This document shows, in pieces, positions 43,601 through 46,520 of a DNA stretch of 46,520 nt; position 1 is the first letter of the stretch, and the number at the start of each line of letters is the position of its first letter. The notes under the pieces were generated by a model, which worked only from the letters and a program-made list of their open reading frames with translations, did not search any database and had not been told where the DNA came from. A program made the translations under genes and the position numbers. The DNA comes from Paraphysomonas bandaiensis (lineage: Eukaryota; Chrysophyceae), in assembly GCA_965644295.1 (NCBI GenBank), contig CBFFRP010000590.1, positions 1 through 46,520 on the forward strand, given 5' to 3'.

Positions 43601-43866
43601 AATTGATCATCGCGAATTTCCTTCATATTCTCTCGGTCCCATGCGGACCTGGTTGAGAAGTTAGAAGGGTCCTCGACCCCCAGAGAGAGCAACTGCTCGT
43701 CCACTGGGTATGACCAATCTTCGCCACTGTCACTGATACCTATCTCGAGTGGAGCTAACTCGCTCTTCACCCCAAGATCATAATTCTTGCGTAGCGGTAG
43801 ACGAACGCTGGCTCGTTCCCCCCACAAGGGTAAGACGCGTGCACGCCCAGGCCAAGAGACACTGCT
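40606..43866 (-). CDS. Gypsy pol: reverse transcriptase, RNase H, integrase, chromodomain
   Basis: About 1085 residues, open. Reverse transcriptase: HPFVVPKPGNKWRLVLDYKN, FVVMDLTSGYHQ, YLDDCIIFAS active site. RNase H: LYTDASIIGIGAH and IVRTDHDNLRQLKQ. Integrase: zinc domain with CHNSVVGHHG and CVCCQKM, core with YMDYIEG, LTSDKGKAF and EENGMVERENKEI, giving the D,D,E triad. The C-terminus has a chromodomain-like block FDLYFEVFWSNYSVPTWESW, which in chromoviruses directs insertion to marked chromatin, then an acidic Ser/Glu tail. The frame joins the protease fragment at a C5 run (43867-43871, plus) with a -1 step. A non-ATG triplet opens the frame near 43827, so it depends on fusion to the protease. 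Confidence 0.93.
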   Translation of the reverse strand, partial: SSVSWPGRARVLPLWGERASVRLPLRKNYDLGVKSELAPLEIGISDSGEDWSYPVDEQLLSLGVEDPSNFSTRSAWDRENMKEIRDDQLESIDSDYLSAEKDPQVLPDKIFGSPSLQSRIRDVLEEYKEIFRLEIRKGEPAKLEPFELEVRNPSETWFIPANKLPPRRLDRSRQRELQRLVDKLERLGAIQPSTATHYSHPFVVPKPGNKWRLVLDYKNLNRVTTSESWPIPNIRDMIYRIGEKRPKFFVVMDLTSGYHQAPVGKRSRTWIAFITQNGVYEWLRLPMGLKGAPSYFQRQMQSLVLAGLVYKICEIYLDDCIIFASSEEELIENLTAVLARFKKFGLTVNPKKCVFGVSEVEAVGHKINEWGHTFTRERVDSIVAIPKPNTQKQLKHFMGVANFVRDCVRDYALIAKPLHAMLGNYTKAQARRRVLDWSEEATGAFDALKERIHECPLLFFMDDVSPIYLYTDASIIGIGAHLVQIVEGHERTIGMISKAFDSTLAKWHTCEQEGFAIFYALNKWEYLLRDRRFIVRTDHDNLRQLKQEYGHLKRVQRWFMCFQSFDVTFEHLAGELDVIADALSRICGVDASDEIGENVCSSLEQCLEVEQDTECEHIPSRFWKVIKTCHNSVVGHHGVERTMGKLRGSNNNWRNMRQHVITFIKRCVCCQKMSTLKPSVWVRPFTLSKYSMGECIYMDYIEGLMPDEYGFTSILVLIDAFARWVELFPTKGISAKDTARALIQYFGRFSMCSICKLTSDKGKAFIADIIREITALLGVNHSFTIEYSKEENGMVERENKEILRHLRNIIFERVALKWWSDVLPMVQRILNASVHGSTGVAPAELVYGKAINLDAGFILDRKNLSSRESRDLSQWVADRLVAQDKVRAYAQQNLRIRDQHHIESNMPEGISSYPVGALVLVEYRHNSLRKGPPSKLLPYLKGPMKVVAIDGGIYTVQSLLTRGTTKHHISKLRPFCYDPRVEDPVQIALRDDTEGAEFVMEKITNMRGDVKGSRFDLYFEVFWSNYSVPTWESWKTVRGSEALLRYLRSHSNYLVRALLPKRGKKRSRSVDSTEEEAQSEEEGSSS

Positions 43867-43867
43867 C

Positions 43868-44012
43868 CCCCAGACTGATCATCTCTCTCTCTCGCATGAG
43901 GGACTGCGCTGTTTCCCACTACGTTGGCTACCCGCCGAGCACTGTCTGCACTCATAAAAGCATTAGGGCAATGTACCACTAAATCTAGTTCTCGTACAGT
44001 TTGCACTCCTAA
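43868..44012 (-). pseudogene. Gypsy protease tail and linker, displaced frame
   Basis: Reads FDIILGVQTVRELDLVVHCP, the end of a retroviral-type protease, in a frame one step off from the main protease piece to its right and from pol to its left. Two small frame changes isolate it. Confidence 0.75.
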
Positions 44013-44019
44013 TATAATG

Positions 44020-45129
44020 TCAAAATTTAAAATCTAATTCCCAAGCAGTTATTCTAGCTTGCAACCCCGGTGGCTCCTTTGCCTCCGTAAGGATTTTTAC
44101 ATCAAAGGGTACACCCCTTCTACACAATGCAATAGCAGACTTAAAGCCACCCGCAATATTCTTAATTACAGGTATTGGAACAGAATCACTCTCTATCAAC
44201 CACTGTACAACGTCTTTACTAATAAAGTTCGCCGACGCGCCAGTATCAAGCAGAGCCTTGCACATCCTTTCCTCCCCCTGTTCATTACAAACCATTACTT
44301 CTATAAATGGTAGTGATGACAACGACTTAAGTGCCATAATGGCCATGACATCAGCGTCTAATTCGCAGGACTCACCCTTAGAGTTTCTCCCATACGAACC
44401 GCTCTGCGTAATCGACCAACCCCCCGTTGGTAAGGTATGGTAACCCGTTCTCGCCAGAATATCCTTGGCCACCGCCGAGTCCCTCCATTTCACCTTTGGG
44501 TCATTATTTGCCCCTTTCGCTTGCGTAAGCGGGCAGGGTTTCTTTCCCCTATGCCATACCTCCAACCGCCCGCAAACATTACAACGCTCCGAATCTGCCA
44601 CTCTAGGCCAATCCGGCTCCTGAAATCTCTCCCTGGACTTCTTTCCTTTCCTCGCAACGTCATTTGACGCCCTCTGCGAGTTCTTGGGAGGAGAGCGAGA
44701 GCGATTGCGTTTCCCGTCCCTTTGGTCGGAACCCTTCCGCCCTCGCGTGTCAGTCTCGGAAAGGCTATCTGCTGCCTCCCGCGCCCAATGGCGAGTCACA
44801 AAGATATCGAAAGGCTTCACCAACTCCCAGGAGTCCCTAATCGAAGCCACGGCTTTGTGTACCGCTGACACATAGCCCAGAAGAGTGCGCTTATCCGCCG
44901 GCAAAATTTTCGAACACCGGCTGCACTTTCTCTGTGAAGAATCTCTTCCTTCTGGCTTGATCATCGTACGGGAGATCAATTCGAAGAGAACGCTTAAACT
45001 CTTCAATCCACGCTTTATTCTCCTCTGATAGTCCCTTGGCCACTCTCCTTCTCTAGCAGCAGCTTTAGGTCCCCACCCCACATTCTCACATCTTTCATGC
45101 TCTGTAGAGTGCGGGACTTCCGGGCCCAC
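44020..45129 (-). CDS. Gypsy gag C-terminus and aspartic protease
   Basis: Only the part left of about 44910 reads as real protein, from ILPADKRTLLGYVS on; the start in this frame is a shadow. It has a basic Ser/Arg region (RKGSDQRDGKRNRSRSPP), a zinc-finger-like CNVCGRLEVWHRGKKPC and the protease active site LLDTGASANFIS. It stops at 44020, where the protease should continue; the continuation is found one base on in the adjoining frame. Confidence 0.8.
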   Translation of the reverse strand: MGPEVPHSTEHERCENVGWGPKAAAREGEWPRDYQRRIKRGLKSLSVLFELISRTMIKPEGRDSSQRKCSRCSKILPADKRTLLGYVSAVHKAVASIRDSWELVKPFDIFVTRHWAREAADSLSETDTRGRKGSDQRDGKRNRSRSPPKNSQRASNDVARKGKKSRERFQEPDWPRVADSERCNVCGRLEVWHRGKKPCPLTQAKGANNDPKVKWRDSAVAKDILARTGYHTLPTGGWSITQSGSYGRNSKGESCELDADVMAIMALKSLSSLPFIEVMVCNEQGEERMCKALLDTGASANFISKDVVQWLIESDSVPIPVIKNIAGGFKSAIALCRRGVPFDVKILTEAKEPPGLQARITAWELDFKF

Positions 45130-45505
45130 TCTCGGATACGCTGGAACGGCTCTACCACCTCTACGTGGCCTTGATCCTTTACTATCTTGCGTAAGAAACT
45201 GAAAAAGTCCTCCGCCGAAAGCACCTCAGGATCCCTCCAATCACCCGCCTTTCCATTTACGTCATCCCGTAAAAAAGTCCAACATTGCCGCCGTCCTAGC
45301 CGAAATTAGAGATCTGTCCACTTGCCTCCCTCCACTCTTCGAGGGAGTACTGACGAGACTTCTCAATGTAGCTCTCGACTGCTTCCTCGCTCAGAGAGCT
45401 CAGTAGAGGTACATCATTGGACGTGACAAGTAGGGTACTGCTGGAGGAACTTGAATCCCCCCAGTCCCGACGGACCCCGCTGCAACGGTGGAGGCTCCCG
45501 CGCAC
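44895..45505 (-). pseudogene. Gypsy gag N-terminal part, broken into three frames
   Basis: Three pieces in successive frames read as one gag: 45505-45296 (SEEAVESYIEKSRQYSLEEW), about 45296-45047 (FLRKIVKDQGHVEVVEPFQR, DLKLLLEKE) and about 45047-44895 (AKGLSEENKAWIEEFKRSLR). Each junction is a one- or two-base step. At least one is not a homopolymer loss, so this gag looks truly decayed. Confidence 0.65.
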
Positions 45506-46321
45506 TCCATTCTCCCTGTTGCTGCGTGCCGATTAATGCCGACAACTGCTCAATTTGCCGTTGCATGGCTGCTATAACGCTGTCGGACTCCCTCTCCGAC
45601 TTGCTATATCGACGCGACTTCTCTCTGCCGAGTCAACCGAATGCCGCGACCTTTTATATTCTCGGCTCCTCGGCCGGTACCCCTTCCCCTGTGGGACCGT
45701 CCTCGCCTAGGCCTACTGCACAGAGCGATCGCGAGGCCGAGATCTCTCCACTTGATCTTTGCCGACCTCTCTCCGACTCATAGGAGACTCTCGTTCACCT
45801 GTCGAGAACTTCCCCAATCGCAAGACTCCTCGCTCCGAGCTTCGCTTGGAAGCTTCCTTTTCCTTCCTCTCGCACACTCCTCAACAAACTCCCCTGCTTT
45901 CTCTGCGCTGCCAGGGCGCTTCACCTCTCGCTTGCGTCGCTTACGACTGTTTTCCTCCCACATGCTAGCTAGCGCCTTCTCATTTCTCGTCCTTTGGGGT
46001 CTCTTCCAGAGCTACTCCCCGACAGAACGAGCTCCTCTGTATCGACTCTCCCTTCAACAGATAGAGCTGACGAAACTTCCTCTGCACCAGAATCCTCCTC
46101 TGGTCACCACTGGACTCTCTTCCTCCCATAGGAACCATATCCTGCTCCTCGCAGAGCTCATCCCCTACATCACTGGAAGTTCTCGGTCAGGCCTCTGCCT
46201 CCTCCGCTTCCCTATTTCCAGAGAGTCTGTTCCACTGGAGCCCCTCCCTTACTTTTTTCTACAACGCGTCTAGACTTTCTACACTCTCTTTGACATCAGT
46301 TACTTTCTAGACCATCGATAT
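45506..46321 (-). other. Gypsy leader / gag start, strongly purine-rich on the element strand
   Basis: The plus strand is rich in C and T (long CTC, TCC and TTC runs), so the element strand is rich in A and G. A minus-strand frame at 45778-45963 is rich in Lys, Arg and Glu and may be the beginning of gag, in yet another frame. The plus-strand frame at 45641-46273 is its antisense shadow. A primer binding site is not certain; a TGGTCTAGAAAG block lies 7 bases inside the LTR on the minus strand. Confidence 0.5.
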
Positions 46322-46520
46322 TGTAGCTGGCCGACACTAAGAGAATGTAGACTAGGAATATAGGTTATTATGCATATAAGAATCATGTATGTATAGACTG
46401 GCATGAAGCAACTGCCTATCCTTCTTATCCACGATCACTGAAGGGATGTGCCAAAGCAATCCCTGAAGGGAGAGTAGTCGCAAATCTAAAAACCTGGAGT
46501 TTTCCCAAAAGGCAGGGGTT
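46322..46520 (-). repeat. Gypsy 5' LTR, truncated by the window edge
   Basis: Starts TGTAGCTGGCC like the left LTR and follows it to the end of the window, with about ten differences (for example in the stretch after CTGCCTATC and around CCTGGAGTTTTCCC). Confidence 0.9.

Larger units (their letters stand above)
40207..46520 (-). mobile_element. Ty3/gypsy (chromovirus-like) LTR retrotransposon, nearly complete
   Basis: A direct repeat (40207-40413 and 46322 to the right edge) flanks gag, protease, reverse transcriptase, RNase H, integrase and chromodomain in gypsy order on the minus strand. The right LTR is cut by the window edge, probably missing about 10 bases. The two LTRs differ at about ten places in 197 aligned bases, so this copy is clearly older than the copia. 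Pol is open, gag is broken. Left flank is CATAC; the matching duplication would lie outside the window. Confidence 0.93.

Noticed and set aside
45641-46273. A 210-residue plus-strand ORF
   Set aside because: It is antisense to the purine-rich leader of the gypsy element; its Ser/Leu/Pro-rich composition follows from the pyrimidine-rich strand.
1-46520. Bacterial-type systems, CRISPR arrays, Shine-Dalgarno sites, tRNA or rRNA genes
   Set aside because: The regular repeats are a microsatellite and LTRs; the genes are spliced. No tRNA cloverleaf or rRNA block was recognised by eye; a tRNAscan run would be needed to exclude one.

Overview
The window is nuclear DNA of a flagellated, single-celled eukaryote. 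All intact genes are split by short GT-AG introns: 19 of the 20 I could place are 46-67 bp, one is 138 bp. One gene is the heavy chain of cytoplasmic dynein 2, the retrograde motor of intraflagellar transport, so the organism builds cilia or flagella. The kinase core of the PIP kinase reads to me like those of stramenopiles and their relatives, so a stramenopile or other SAR-type protist is my best guess, at low confidence.

Layout, left to right. 1-5.2 kb (minus): the 5' part of a large non-LTR (LINE-type) retroelement that runs off the left edge. Its ORF1 carries an OTU-like cysteine protease followed by a SET-methyltransferase-like domain, and the adjoining frame carries an APE-type endonuclease. 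5.6-8.3 kb (minus): a phosphatidylinositol phosphate kinase, 804 aa after splicing, with three introns that are multiples of three and free of stops. 8.3-10.4 kb: gene-poor, with a 99-bp hairpin and a nested inverted-repeat element. 10.4-11.5 kb (minus): an M14-type zinc carboxypeptidase. 11.9-13.4 kb (plus): the GTPase DRG1, sharing a divergent promoter region with M14 that is packed with GTATAC palindromes. 13.9-14.1 kb: a MITE-like hairpin. 14.4-15.8 kb (minus): an EamA-type transporter. 16.6-30.0 kb (plus): the complete seven-exon dynein-2 heavy chain, 4361 aa. 30.0-33.3 kb: gene-poor.

33.3-38.8 kb (plus): a complete Ty1/copia element with two 320-bp LTRs that look identical, a 5-bp target duplication (ATTTC), an initiator-tRNA primer site, and two frame breaks in G-runs. 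39.1-39.7 kb (minus): TRAPPC2L, a small TRAPP vesicle-tethering subunit missed by simple ORF reading because it has three exons. A 433-bp CATA microsatellite lies 67 bp upstream of its start codon. 40.2-46.5 kb (minus): a Ty3/gypsy element with an open pol ending in a chromodomain and a gag shattered by frame changes. Its 5' LTR runs off the right edge.

The host genes are single-copy housekeeping genes (flagellar transport, vesicle tethering, phosphoinositide signalling, translation-linked GTPase). They do not form an operon; two pairs (M14/DRG1 and transporter/dynein) are divergent and share promoter regions. The most unusual object is the OTU + SET + endonuclease retroelement. A second pattern is that frame breaks occur only in the repeats, and five of them can be explained by one missing base in a homopolymer.
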